From Reticulitermes speratus (Eukaryota > Arthropoda > Insecta > Blattodea > Rhinotermitidae), in contig JAJKFL010000237.1 of assembly GCA_021186555.1 (NCBI GenBank), forward strand, positions 41,069,258 to 41,133,257: a stretch of 64,000 nt of DNA. Reading direction: 5' to 3'. Below are positions 9,664 to 20,564 of the stretch, piece by piece. Each line of letters opens with the position of its first letter. Positions within the stretch are counted from its first letter, which is position 1. The notes below the pieces were generated by a model, which was given only the letters and a program-made list of their open reading frames with translations, was not told the origin of the DNA and searched no databases. The translations under genes were made by a program, and so were the position numbers.

Positions 9664-10306
9664 AAGAAAATGTACGGTACAAATAACATAAATGTACGGT
9701 ACAAATAACATAAATGTACGGTACAAATAACATAAATGTACGGTACAAATAATATAAATGTACGGTACAAATAACATAAATTACGGTACAAATAACATAA
9801 ATGTACGGTACAAATAACATAAATGTACGGTACAAATAACATAAATGTACGGTACAAATAACATAAATGTACGGTACAAATAGCATAAATGTACGGTACA
9901 AATAGCATAAATGTACGGTACAAATAGCATAAATGTACGGTACAAATAACATAAATGTACGGTACAAATAACATAAATGTACGGTACAAATAACATAAAT
10001 GTACGGTACAAATAACATAAATGTGCGGTACAAATAACATAAATGTACGGTACAAATAACATAAATGTACGGTACAAATAACATAAATGTACGGTACAAA
10101 TAACATAAATGTACGGTACAAATAACATAAATGTACGGTACAAATAACATAAATGTACGGTACAAATAACATAAATGTACGGTACAAAAAACATAAATGT
10201 ACGTTACAAATAACATAAATGTACGGTACAAATAACATAAATGTACGGTACAAATAACATAAATGTACGGTACAAATAACATAAATGTACGGTACTTGTA
10301 ACATAA
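9664..10306. repeat. 22-bp tandem array
   Basis: About 29 copies of a 22-bp unit containing 'ATGTACGGTACAAATAACAT', almost identical throughout with rare single-base variants. 22 is not a multiple of three, but three units give a 66-bp period without stops on the minus strand. The long ORFs here are a by-product. Confidence 0.95.
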
Positions 10307-10400
10307 AGTTCATCTACCACATTATACGGCATTTTCAGTACCTCTTGTAACAAGCTAATGAAATTTCAGGTTCAGTAGAGGAGGGAAATATCTTGAGCGG

Positions 10401-11012
10401 CTGTGTGACCGTCAGCTTCTCTGAACGTTGTGTCAGCATACACTTACCTGACAGATAGACTTGCTGCAGGGCCAGTGGGACGGCCAGCGCGCTCTGCTGC
10501 AGCTGTGTGACCGTCAGCTTCTCTGAACGTTGTGTCAGCATACACTTACCTGACAGATAGACTTGCTGCAGGGCCAGTGAGGCAGCCAGCGCGCTCTGCT
10601 GCAGCTGTGTGACCGTCAGCTTCTCTGAACGTTGTGTCAGCATACACTTACCTGACAGATAGACTTGCTGCAGTGCCAGTGAGGCAGCCAGCGCGCTCTG
10701 CTGCAGCTGTGTGACCGTCAGCTTCTCTGAACGTTGTGTCAGCATACACTTACCTGACAGATAGACTTGCTGCAGGGCCAGTGAGGCAGCCAGCGCGCTC
10801 TGCTGCAGCTGTGTGACCGTCAGCTTCTCTGAACGTTGTGTCAGCATACACTTACCTGACAGATAGACTTGCTGCAGGGCCAGTGGGGCGGCCAGCGCGC
10901 TCTGCTGCAGCTGTGTGACCGTCAGCTTCTCTGAACGTTGTGTCAGCATACACTTACCTGACAGATAGACTTGCTGCAGGGCCAGTGAGGCGGCCAGCGC
11001 GCTCTGCTGCAG
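10401..11012 (-). repeat. six 102-bp units copying an LRR exon end plus splice donor
   Basis: On the minus strand each unit is 55 bp of LRR coding sequence ('CTGCAGCAGAGCGCGCTGGC' onward) followed by the donor TCAG|GTAAGT and 47 bp of intron-like sequence ending in CACACAG. The first intron bases of the six donors are at 10957, 10855, 10753, 10651, 10549 and 10447. Units differ by only a few bases. The unit is 34 codons long and has no stop in the LRR frame, so the frame stays open from the exon to 10335. Each boundary also ends in CAG before CTGCAG, so a weak acceptor may be present in every unit. Confidence 0.9.
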
Positions 11013-11117
11013 CTGTCCCAAGCTGTTGTTCCTTAGATCTAGCACTCTGAGCTTCTTGAGGCTTGAGAACGTCGAATCCTCGATGGAAGGCAGCCTCACA
11101 CCGGAGATGTTGAGGTC
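10958..11117 (-). CDS. leucine-rich-repeat exon (partial gene)
   Basis: An exon with acceptor CCACCAG|GACCTC at 11117 and first donor TCAG|GTAAGT at 10958, 160 nt, phase 0 to phase 1. The translation begins DLNISGVRLPSIEDSTF and contains 'LKKLRVLDLRNNSLGQL', a clear LRR (LxxLxxLxLxxNxL), then 'LALQQVYLSG', the start of another. LRR proteins of this type usually sit outside the cell or on its surface (Toll-like, chaoptin-like and others); I cannot name the family. The exon's 3' end has been tandemly copied, giving alternative donors downstream. The upstream LRR exon at 15569-15724 ends in phase 2, which does not join this exon's phase 0 start. Either an exon between them is unseen or they are not adjacent in the mRNA. 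Confidence 0.75.
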
Positions 11118-11313
11118 CTGGTGGACAGAAGGTCACTTAGAGCTCTGCTGTTGACAGGACGTCGTTAGGGCAATGACGTGACAGACGTGCAATGGGCCGG
11201 AAATGTAGCACGAAGTGGGAGGATGAGAAATATATATTTTTTTTTTAGAAATCCTGAAAAGTAGCAACTACTGGCGACAGCAAGCTATGTTTAATTACAG
11301 TTTATACAAGAGG

Positions 11314-11595
11314 GTGGACCGCGATAGCTCAGCCGGTATAGCTACTTGTTACGGGCTGGACGGTCCGGGGATCGAATCCTGGTGGAGGCGAGATTTTCCG
11401 CAGCCGTCCAGACCGGCCCTAGGGCCTACCCAGCCTCCTATACAATGGGTACCGGGTCATTCCCGGGGGTAAAGCGGCCGGGGCGTGGAGTTGACCACCC
11501 ACCCCCATCTACTGCCAGAGTTAAAGAAAGAGTTGACCTATACCTCTACTCCCCCTCTGGGCCTTCATGGCCTGTTATATGGAGAACTTTACTTT
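11314..11595 (+). mobile_element. SINE-C
   Basis: Head 'CGCGATAGCTCAGCCGGTA', B box 'GGATCGAATCC', full body, tail 'GGGCCTTCATGGCCTGTTAT'. Lies in the intron-like interval of the LRR gene, opposite to its strand. Confidence 0.88.
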
Positions 11596-11603
11596 ACAAT
11601 AGA

Positions 11604-11880
11604 GGCCAGGATAGCTCAGTCAGTATAGTGACTAGGCCACGGGTTGGACGACCGAGGAATCGTGGTTCGATTATCGGCAGATGTAAGATATTTTTCTGTT
11701 CTCTAAGGTGTGCAGACCGGTTGTGGGGCAAATGAGTAAAGGGGGTTCTTCCCCCAGGGGTAACGCGACCGGGGAATCAAGCTGACCTCTCCATCTAGTG
11801 CCCAGATTAAGAATGAGGTGCGCTATACCTCCACTCCTCCACATGCCTCCATGTCGTGCAGAGGGACAATTTTATTTTAC
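11604..11880 (+). mobile_element. SINE-C2 directly downstream of SINE-C
   Basis: Head 'CAGGATAGCTCAGTCAGTA', body 'GGGTAACGCGACCGGGGAAT', end 'CCACATGCCTCCATGTCG'. Two related SINEs sit head to tail with almost no spacer. Confidence 0.8.
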
Positions 11881-11884
11881 ATTA

Positions 11885-12190
11885 AAATTTACGTAACGAC
11901 ATTATCATTGGCTAAGATCAGTGAATCCAACCAGCGGATAATGAATTGGAAGGGACGTGGAAGGAAGCGGACGTGATATTATTAAATGTACTATAGAATT
12001 ATCTGTATGGAGAAGCTGAGAGTTCTGGACCTTGTAGATATGAGAAAAATGTTAGCACGTACCGGAAGTCCATCCCCTATTACGTGCTCGTCAAGAACGT
12101 AGGCCATTCGCCATACCGACTGAGCCATCACAGATCGTCAGGCAGATATAATTGTAATAAGGCAGGCTGTAATTAAATTGACCCTTATTC
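11885..12190. other. no clear feature
   Basis: A decayed tRNA-like head may lie on the minus strand around 12105-12135 ('CATACCGACTGAGCCATC'). Nothing else is seen. Confidence 0.35.
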
Positions 12191-13065
12191 TTAACCCTAT
12201 AAAGCCCAGTGGTTACTATATGTACCGCCATGCTTAACATTCAACAATTCTACGTTCTGCCCACACAGTGTATTTATGTGTTTTGTGTGGATCTCAGAAC
12301 AAACAGCGATTATTTCACTGTACAACATTAACTGACTGGTTTGTATAACTGAGACGGAGTGTGTTTACTGCGCGGTACGGACTGTATTTATGTGTTTTGT
12401 GTGGATCTCAGAACAAACAGCGATTATTTCACTGTACAACATTAACTGACTGGTTTGTATAACTGAGACGGAGTGTGTTTACTGCGCGGTACGGACTGCA
12501 TTTATGTGTTTTGTGTGGATCTCAGAACAAACAGTGATTATTTCACTGTACAGCATTAATTGACTGGTTTGTATAACTGAGACGGAGTGTGTTTACTGCG
12601 CGGTACGGACTGTATTTATGTGTTTTGTGTGGATCTCAGAACAAACAGCGATTATTTCACTGTACAACATTAACTGACTGGTTTGTATAACTGAGACGGA
12701 GTGTGTTTACTGCGCGGTACGGACTGTATTTTTGTGTTTTGTGTGGATCTCAGAACAAACAGCGATTATTTCACTGTACAACATTAACTGACTGGTTTGT
12801 ATAACTGAGACGGAGTGTGTTTACTGCGCGGTACGGACTGTATTTTTGTGTTTTGTGTGGATCTCAGAACAAACAGCGATTATTTCACTGTACAGCATTA
12901 ACTGACTGGTTTGTATAACTGAGACGTAGTGTGTTTACTGCGCGGTACGGACTGTATTTTTGTGTTTTGTGTGGATCTCAGAACAAACAGCGATTATTTC
13001 ACTGTACAACATTAACTGACTGGTTTGTATAACTGAGACGGATTGTGTTTACTGCGCGATACGAG
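12191..13065 (-). repeat. 114-bp tandem repeat element, array 2
   Basis: Begins at TTAACCCT (12191) with the family flank 'AAAGCCCAGTGGTTACTATA', then about seven monomers in the opposite orientation to array 1. Ends at 'GCGCGATACGAG' without the long left flank. Confidence 0.9.
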
Positions 13066-13399
13066 TTAAATGTTTAAATCTAAATCAGGTTAATCTTACG
13101 TTAGTCCCTAAGTTGTTAAGCTGGTTGCCCACAGCAAATCTTTCCTTTAAATAGCCGTTGTTCAGGATGGAAGTGTGGCGAGCCGCTAGTGGTACAGGAA
13201 CGCCATTAGCAGTTGGCATCAGCTGTGGGACAGGACGGTTCTCGTGGCGGGTCCTGCCGACGGTAGACGTCCCAACTTTTGCACAAGTTCAGCCATCTCA
13301 TTTACTGGTAAACTCCATGAAGCAGGGATACTCTTGACAATATGTTGAGAATATGGCAGTCACTAAGTCGTGACTGAATTTTTTACACATTGTCCGTAG
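13066..13399. other. no feature recognised
   Basis: A GC-rich patch at 13160-13280 loosely resembles 3890-4000 ('AGTGTGGC', 'GGTACAGG') and may be a very old repeat. Confidence 0.3.
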
Positions 13400-13470
13400 T
13401 CTCAGGCTAAAAAACTCATAACATTTCGGGGGCTGAATCTGCACCCTTCTTCAATAGGAACTGGGAAAGC
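13400..13470 (-). other. decayed hammerhead-like motif
   Basis: On the minus strand: UUGAAGA, GGG..CCC helix, CGAAAUG. Position C3 is U and helix III is broken, so it should be inactive. Confidence 0.3.
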
Positions 13471-13623
13471 GGAGAACCTATTTTGCTGGCCGCGATATAA
13501 AGTGCTATCCTCAATCCCTGAGCCCCAAACTAAATGCAGACTGAGTATGTACAGCCGTACCGTCAGATGTCTCTAGTCATATTCCATCAAAATTCTTTAA
13601 CGTTTAGTAAGTCAGTTAACCAG

Positions 13624-13905
13624 GGCCGTGCCATGGCTCAGGCGGTTAGTCGCCGGCCTCTCACCGCGGAGGCCGGCTTCGATCCCTGTGTCATTCCGTG
13701 TGGGATTTGTGGTGGACAAAGTGGCACTGGAACAGGTTTTACCCCGAGTACTTCGGTTTTCCCCTTTCAATTTCATTCCACTTGTGCTCTATTACAAGGA
13801 AAAACAGAAAAAAACTAATCATCTTCATGACAGGGTTGCACAATAAGCCTCAAGGCTGCGGTGCGTCCGTAGCATCTGCTGCGGGGCCCTTCACGACACA
13901 CAAAA
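13624..13905 (+). mobile_element. SINE-D
   Basis: Full SINE-D: head 'CCATGGCTCAGGCGGTTAG', body 'GACAAAGTGGCACTGGAACA', end 'GGCTGCGGTGCGTCCGTAGC'. It still holds the segment from which the 91-bp satellite was made ('CAGTACTTC..' equivalent at 13755). Confidence 0.88.
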
Positions 13906-13989
13906 AAAGTAATTTAACTAATTAACTCCATGGATTAGAGTTATTCTTCAAAACCAAATAGTTCCTCAGGTAGTCAAGAAATTTTTCCT

Positions 13990-14305
13990 TTTTATGAAAC
14001 TCGAAGTTTCATTACCGTGTTCACCAGTGCCCGCCACGTGTCCCAATCCTGAGCCTGCTGTGTCCAGTCAATATACGCAAATACTATTGACTCTAATATC
14101 ATCCTCACACGTACTTCGAGGTTTTCCAAGTTGTCTCTTACTTTCAGATTTCTCATCAAAACTCTGTAAGTATTTCTCTTCTCCTCACGTGTGCAAAACC
14201 TTCCGACCGTCTCATCCTCTTTATCTGATCAACCTAAATAGTATAAAGTATGCAGCTCCTCATCACGCAGTTGGCTCCGTCCGTCCATCATTTCCTCCCC
14301 TTTAG
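13990..14305 (+). pseudogene. old retroelement-like fragment (uncertain)
   Basis: A 103-codon open frame with 'SSHVLRGFPSCLLLSDF'. From memory, similar Ser/Pro-rich conceptual proteins come from decayed retroelements in insect genomes. There is no domain I can name. Treat as repeat debris and not as a gene. Confidence 0.25.
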
Positions 14306-14334
14306 GTTGAAATATTCCCCTTAGCTCCTAGTAC

Positions 14335-14420
14335 CAAGGTTAAGAAGAAATGGAGCTATATATGTACTCCCGCTATACGCCTTCATGGCGTGGACAGGGA
14401 TAACTTTAACTTTACTTTTT
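14335..14420 (+). mobile_element. SINE-C3 tail fragment
   Basis: 'GAGCTATATATGTACTCCC' and 'GCCTTCATGGCGTGGACAGG' match the 3' end of the SINE-C type body. Confidence 0.5.
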
Positions 14421-14451
14421 ACTCCTGTGGTTAATTAAGCAAAAAGCCATG

Positions 14452-14697
14452 AGGATGTATACGGGAGTGGAGTTGTATCTCCACTCATTCTTAACCTCAG
14501 TACTAGATGGAGAAGAATGGTTAGATTCAGAGCCCCGGTATCCCGCGGAAAAGGTGCTGGTGTACCCCAGAGCAGGTCTGGACGTGTTCCAGAAAAGAAA
14601 GACATATGTGAGCTCTCATGAAACGAACCCCGATTTCCCGGCTGTCGGACCGGAAGTGTTGTCACTTTGTTGACTGACCGAGCGATGTGGCTCAAGC
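14452..14697 (-). mobile_element. SINE-C3, diverged
   Basis: Minus-strand copy: tail 'GGAGTGGAGTTGTATCTCC', body 'GTACCCCAGAGCAGGTCTGG', head near 14690 ('GAGCGATGTGGCTC'). Confidence 0.6.
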
Positions 14698-14984
14698 AGT
14701 GAAACTGATTTTATTCGAGGCAGGAGTGCGTGGAGGGGCTGTCCAGTTTTAAATTCGGTCGGGACACCGATTACTCTGACTGAAGCATTTGGTGTTTTTC
14801 CTCTGTCTGTCCAGTGCTTAAATTGGCCAATGTCTGCTGCTTCACGTATCGTCTCCTATTTCTTATTCATTGTTACATGCAAGCATTTGGCACTAATCTC
14901 AGCTTTACACAGCAATAAACCACTAAGTTACACTGTGTGAGATGTTAATTGATGTTGAAAAGCACCTGAGGAACACTGGCTTAA

Positions 14985-15427
14985 AAAGATGGGGCACAAG
15001 ATGGCGTAAAAAGATAGAGCACAAGATGGCTTAAAAAGATACAACACAAGATGGCGTAAAAAGATGGAGCACAAGATGGCGTAAAAAGATGGAGCACAAG
15101 ATGGCGTAAAAAGATGGAGCACAAGATGGCGTAAAAAGATGCAGCACAAGATGGCGTGAAAAGATGGAGCACAAGATGGCGTAAAAAGATGGAGCACAAG
15201 ATGGCGTAAAAAGATGCAGCACAAGATGGCGTAAGAAGATGGATCACAAGAGGCGTAAAAAGATGGAGCACAAGATGGCGTAAAAAGATGGAGAACAAGA
15301 TGGCGTAAAAAGATGGAGCACAAGATGGCGTAAAAAGATGGAGCACAAGATGGCGTAAAAAGATGGAGCACAAGATGGCGTAAAAAGATAGAGCACAAGA
15401 TGGCGTAAAAAGATGGAGCACAAGATC
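14985..15427. repeat. 25-bp tandem array
   Basis: About 17 copies of 'ACAAGATGGCGTAAAAAGAT' plus GGAGC, with few variants. Open on the minus strand only because three units make 75 bp without stops. Lies in the interval between the two LRR exons. Confidence 0.95.
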
Positions 15428-15568
15428 TGTGAACAGAACAGAGTGGGCATCTGTCGTGAGGGAAGCCAAGGCCAAACTTGAAGGGACATAGTGCTAAAGA
15501 AGAAGGGAAAGAAAATTGTTATTTGAATTTATAGGTCCACGCCACTAGATGGTCCCCAGTAGTCTTAC

Positions 15569-15724
15569 CTCCATTCCCTAAAGTCACCGCCGAAATCCAT
15601 GACTGTGGTGATCTCGCTATCCATTAGGGTCAGATTCCTCAGTTCCGGGAAACGATACTGGATGACCTCCGGGTCGAAGGTGGAGTTGGGCCACTTGCAG
15701 AGTGTGAGTTCTCTGACTTGTCGT
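15569..15724 (-). CDS. leucine-rich-repeat exon
   Basis: A 156-nt exon bounded by a good acceptor (TTTTGTTTCAG|A at 15724) and a consensus donor (GGAG|GTAAGA, exon end 15569). Both boundaries are phase 2, so it is a symmetric exon that can be skipped without a frameshift. The translation reads RQVRELTLCKWPNSTF, then FPELRNLTLMDSEITTV and DFGGDFREW. 'VRELTLCKW' and 'LRNLTLMDSEI' are two LRR strands, spaced as in the N-terminal part of an extracellular LRR domain, with a Cys that could belong to an N-cap. No stops and no frameshift, in contrast to its surroundings. It continues the minus-strand gene of 10958-11117, but at least one linking exon is not found in the 4.4 kb between them. Confidence 0.75.
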
Positions 15725-15749
15725 CTGAAACAAAACAATTATGTTTAGC

Positions 15750-17385
15750 TATTTAAAGCCCAGTGGTTACTATATGTACTGCCAAGTTTAACATTAAGCA
15801 ATTCTACGTTCTGCCCACACAGTGTATTTATATGTTTTGTGTGGATCTCAGAACAAACAGCGATTATTTCACTGTACAACATTAACTGACTGGTTTGTAT
15901 AACTGAGACGGAGTGTGTTTACTGCGCGGTACGGACTGTATTTATGTGTTTTGTGTGGATCTCAGAACAAACAGCGATTATTTCACTGTACAACATTAAC
16001 TGACTGGTTTGTATAACTGAGACGGAGTGTGTTTACTGCGCGGTACGGACTGTATTTATGTGTTTTGTGTGGATCTCAGAACAAACAGTGATTATTTCAC
16101 TGTACAACATTAACTGATTCCGGGTAAACTGAAGACTGGATGTGTGTATTGCACTGCGCGTGTACGACTGATTTCGTCTGAAACATTATATTAACCCTTC
16201 TAAAGCCCAGTGGTTACTATATGTACCACAGTTTAACATTCAAGCAATTCTACGTTCTGCCCACACAGTGTATTTATGTTTTGTGTGGATCTCAGAACAA
16301 ACAGTGATTATTTCACTGTACAACATTAACTGACTGGTTTGTATAACTGAGACGGAGTGTGTTTACTGCGCGGTACGGACTGTATTTATGTAGCAATGTA
16401 TATTAACCACTCGCCCCCTTAAAAGCCCACAAGTTTATTTATTGTATCCACCATGTTTAACATTCACAATTACTACGTATCTGAGCTCCACACGGTGTAT
16501 TTATGTGTTTTGTGTGGATCTCAGAACAAACAGCGATTATTTCACTGTACAACATTAACTGACTGGTTTGTATAACTGAGACGGAGTGTGTTTACTGTGC
16601 GGTAAGGACTGTATTTATGTACATGTGTATCTCAACCAAAAGCCATTATTTCACTATACATTAACGACGGTTTTATAATCTGAATCGTACGTGTTCTGCG
16701 CGGTACAACTGTTTTTAATGTGTTTTGTGTGGATCTCAGAACAAACAGCGATTATTTCACTGTACACATTAACTGGACTGGTTTGTATAACTGAGATGGA
16801 GTGTGTTTACTGCGCGGTACGGACTGTATTTAATGTGTTTTTTGTGGATCTCAGAACAAACAGCGATTATTTCACTGTACAGCATTAACTGACTGGTTTG
16901 TATAACTGAGACGGAGTGTGTTTACTGCGCGGTACGGACTGTATTTATGTGTTTTGTGTGGATCTCAGAACAAACAGTGATTATTTCACTGTACACATTA
17001 ACTTGACTGGTTTGTATAATCTGAGACGGAGTGTGTTTACTGCGCGGTACGGACTGTATTTATGTGTTTTGTGTGGAATCTCAGAACAAACAGCGATTAT
17101 TTCACTGTACAGCATTAACTGACTGGTTTGTATAACTGAGACGGAGTGTGTTTACTGCGCGGTACGGACTGTATTTATGTGTTTTGTGTGAAATCTCAGA
17201 ACAAACAGCGATTATTTCACTGTACACATTAACTGACTGGTTTGTATAACTGAGACGGAGTGTGTTTACTGCGCGGTACGAGCTGAGTCTTTAAGTAAAA
17301 AAAATCACGTTTCGTTCAAAGTACTTAATACCTTACAAATAGCCGACGTCTACGAGCCTCAACTACGACACAGACCCACTGTACT
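15750..17385 (-). repeat. 114-bp tandem repeat element, array 3
   Basis: Starts with 'AAAGCCCAGTGGTTACTATA' and ends with the long left flank reverse-complemented ('AGCCTCAACTACGACACAG' near 17355-17375). About twelve monomers are interrupted by three copies of the right flank, one beginning TTAACCCT at 16191. Stretches at 16125-16200, 16415-16500 and 16640-16720 carry many small indels. Confidence 0.88.
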
Positions 17386-17389
17386 AGCG

Positions 17390-18389
17390 TAAGTACATTA
17401 TTATGTGAAGTTGACGGTATTCAATAAAAGTGAAGATATTTATTAATATCATGTTAAATCCAAGGACGCCATTCTCAAATAATAAGTTTTCCATCCACGA
17501 ATTTCAAGACGAAAGAAAGGGAATCAAACCCGGTCCTAAGCACACTGTTTCTTCAGTGCAACAGTGCTAGCCACTTTTTAAGAAGTTTCCTGCATTTTAT
17601 GGAAACCGAACTTTGGCCGAAATATCCACAGTATCTCGCCACTTGGCCCCTTCCTAAGGCACATGAAACCAGTTTACATCCTCACATTTTAATATTATCA
17701 CCTCAATCCACACTCTCCCAAACGGTGCCAGAGCTTCAGTTTTCTACATGCGTACTTCATGCCCAGCCCATCTGAAAGCCACTAAGGTATCATTTTCATT
17801 GCAGCAGATGTAACGTTTATATCGCCACAACTCGATCCCCAAAACTTCGTTTGTGAAAACTATGTATTTGTGTGGAGGAGGGCGAAGGGGAGGCGTGCTT
17901 TAAGTGAAGGTAAGACTCCATTAGAGCGTTTGAAACGTTTTCATCTTCGTGTCTTCCTTAAACAACACTCCATTCATTATAATGTGCTATTAAACAAATT
18001 TATTTCACTCTGAATGAGTTTAAAGTTTAAATGTACTTCAGCTGTATGCGATAAAATGAGAAAAATATAATTATTTGAAATAAAATTATAGCGAGTGGAG
18101 AAACAATTGACAACCAAAAGCTTTGTACTGAGTATTGTTTGATTAGTGGGGTAGGTTTATATAGACTCAGGGCGCTGAGGGGTGTATCTGATGAGGAGTG
18201 AAATTTTTTAGGCTCCATTTTATGCAACTTTGTTCAGTTTCCTGCTGCTCCCCCTCTTGGGCCCAAAAATATGTCAAGGAAATTGCAAAAACAAGACGAT
18301 TAGGTGAACTTCAATGGCATAAAATCCATGCCAAATTTCGTGAATATTCTGTCACCTGGTTTAAAATTTTAAAGGGGGGAAACCCGAAC
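17390..18389. other. mostly unrecognised, old repeat debris
   Basis: A decayed tRNA-like segment ('GGAATCAAACCCGGTCC') lies at about 17520-17570 and a polypyrimidine-rich patch at 17680-17800. No gene is supported. Confidence 0.4.
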
Positions 18390-18404
18390 AGAGAGCGTGA
18401 TATT

Positions 18405-19192
18405 AAATTAAGTTTCAGACCAACTGATGCACAACTAAAACCACTTTTATTGTAATTTTATTATAATTGTTAAAATTATACCCCTACACGTGTTTCGATC
18501 CTAGGATCCTAGGAGTATAATTATAACAATTATAATAAAGCAACAATAAAAGTGTTTTTAGTTGTGCATCAGTTGGTCTGAAACTTAATTTAACAAATAA
18601 ACTTCCACAATCAACACTCTACAATACTTTTACAAATATTATACAACTTTTAACAAAGACTTTTAACAAGATTTTAACTTAAAATATATAAGTTTTAATG
18701 TGCTGTTAGACTATTTAAAATCATGTGATTGAAGTGACAGTAGCTTTCAGCAAAAAAAAACCCTGTCAATGATCCTAGGATCGAAACACGTGTAGGGGTA
18801 TAATTTTAACAATTATAATAAAGCTACAATAAAAGTGGTTTTAGTTGTGCATCAGTTGGTCTGAAACTTAATTTAACAAATACACTTCCACAATCAACAC
18901 TCTACAATACTTTTACAAATATTATACAACTTTTAACAAAGACTTTTAACAAGATTTTAACTTAAAATATATAAGTTTTAATGTGCCGTTAGACTATTTA
19001 AAATCATGTGATTGAAGTGACTGTAGCTTTCAGCAAAAAAAAACCCCTGTCAATGATCCTAGGATCGAAACACGTGTAGGGGTATAATTTTAACAATTAT
19101 AATAAAGCAACAATAAAAGTGTTTTTAGTTGTGCATCAGTTGGTCTGAAAATTTAATATGACGAAAATGCACGGTGTCAACAATGTGAAAAA
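18405..19192. mobile_element. tandem hammerhead-type element with TSD
   Basis: Flanked by 'AGAGAGCGTGATATT' (18390-18404) and 'AGAGAGCGCGATATT' (19193-19207), a 15-bp duplication with one mismatch. Inside are a short inverted portion (18422-18565) and then two direct 283-bp units starting 'GTTGGTCTGAAACTTAATT' at 18572 and 18855, with the start of a third at 19139. Each unit carries one hammerhead-like core. The 3' end, 'ATGACGAAAATGCACGGTGT', is shared with 6432-7166. Direct tandem ribozyme units are the arrangement known for Penelope-like pseudo-LTRs and retrozymes. No protein. Confidence 0.8.
18760..18800 (+). ncRNA. hammerhead-like motif with altered core
   Basis: CCC, then CUGUCAA in place of CUGANGA, GAUCC hairpin, GAAACACGUGUA, GGGG. 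A6 and G8 are changed. The same change occurs in the second unit (about 19045-19083), so it was inherited by both. Probably inactive. Confidence 0.45.
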
Positions 19193-19207
19193 AGAGAGCG
19201 CGATATT

Positions 19208-20564
19208 GAAATCCTGTTGTTTTCATTAAAGGGAACTTTGCTAAGAGAAGGATTAATAATACAGGAAGAACCTTACACGCTGTAAAGTCGTGTTTCAACT
19301 GTTATGAGCAAGGCAGTTTCCTCTGGTTGCCTTGACAACACACCTCAAACGAACAGCAAATTACTGGAGTGTCAGACACAATTACTCTCCAATTGCTAAT
19401 AATAATGCCTGTCAGGTAATTAGAGCCTGCAATTTCCGCTGCAGATTCCGTAGTATTTGATCAGCGACTGAGATGGCATGCACTAAACTGTGAGTTCGAT
19501 TACAGCTATAGACACTGCGCGTTCAGCTGAAGTCTATGTGGGCAGACAAGGGAGTGTGCGGGGTGGGAATAATCTTCAACAATGGTGTAGACTACGAAAT
19601 GAGAGTCCACACAGCTGAAAGAATCAGTAGAACTTGAGCCAAATATAAACAAGTCGTTAATCAATTTAAGCTGTTTGTTTACAAACTCGATTCACTTTGA
19701 CAAATCGTAAATCAAACATTAAAACGAAAAGCTATTTACGGTATTTTCAATATCGACTGCTATGAATTCTGACACTGGATGCATATTGCACACTGCTATT
19801 TAAATCCTTAACACAGTGGTTACTATAACTACTATCAGCTTCTACATTAAAAAAAGTAGGATTAATGTGCAGGTGGATTTGTATTGTGGAAGTGCTCCTT
19901 TCGAATCTCGCCCGTGACAAAAGATGTTCTGAGAGATTTTTATGGTTTTCCTCAACTCCGCCAGGATAATGTCGGATTACTGACTGGGTCAAGAATGTTT
20001 TCCTTCAAAACCTTTCCAGTTGACCACAAAACGTTCTTATATATGTCATATGTTATTTCATCTGTTACATTGGCCGAGCTGTAGAATAAACGACAAGAAT
20101 TTAAAGAAGTCACATTTAAGGCACAAAGTGTATTCTTGTGTTCCATATGTTGTGTACAACAAGCAGACTGTTTTGTACTGCAGGGTCCTGATGGTGGTGT
20201 ACGACATAAATTTATTAAATTTATGGACTTTTCCCATCGTATGTATTGAAATTTTAAACACTACTTTCCGGGGACAAGATTGGTCCCCGTCTGCAGGCTT
20301 GCTTTTTTCCAAAACAGAACGTTACTGCGGGTCCTGTCTCCGAAATTTAAATGCAAATATATACGACGGAAAAAGTCCGCAAATTAACGAGTTTAGGAGC
20401 TACTGTTACGCAGTGCGGAGCTAAGCGCAAGGGGCTTCGACACTGACGCGTAAGTACTCGCTTTGTGACAGAGACGTAAGACGAAATATGGTCTGCGTTA
20501 TAAGTGAGGCTTGAGAGGGATATGGATCTGTGCAGGACTGTGAGACTGATACTGTGGTGCGTAA
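19208..20564. other. no feature recognised
   Basis: About 1.35 kb. A right-flank-like 'AACACAGTGGTTACTATAAC' at 19810 suggests a decayed 114-bp-element end. The longest ORF (20020-20424, plus) has no motif I recognise. Confidence 0.4.

Noticed and set aside
9654-10313. 219-codon ORF over the 22-bp array
   Set aside because: The product is a 22-residue periodic peptide in several overlapping frames. It results from stop-free repetition and has no start context or domain.
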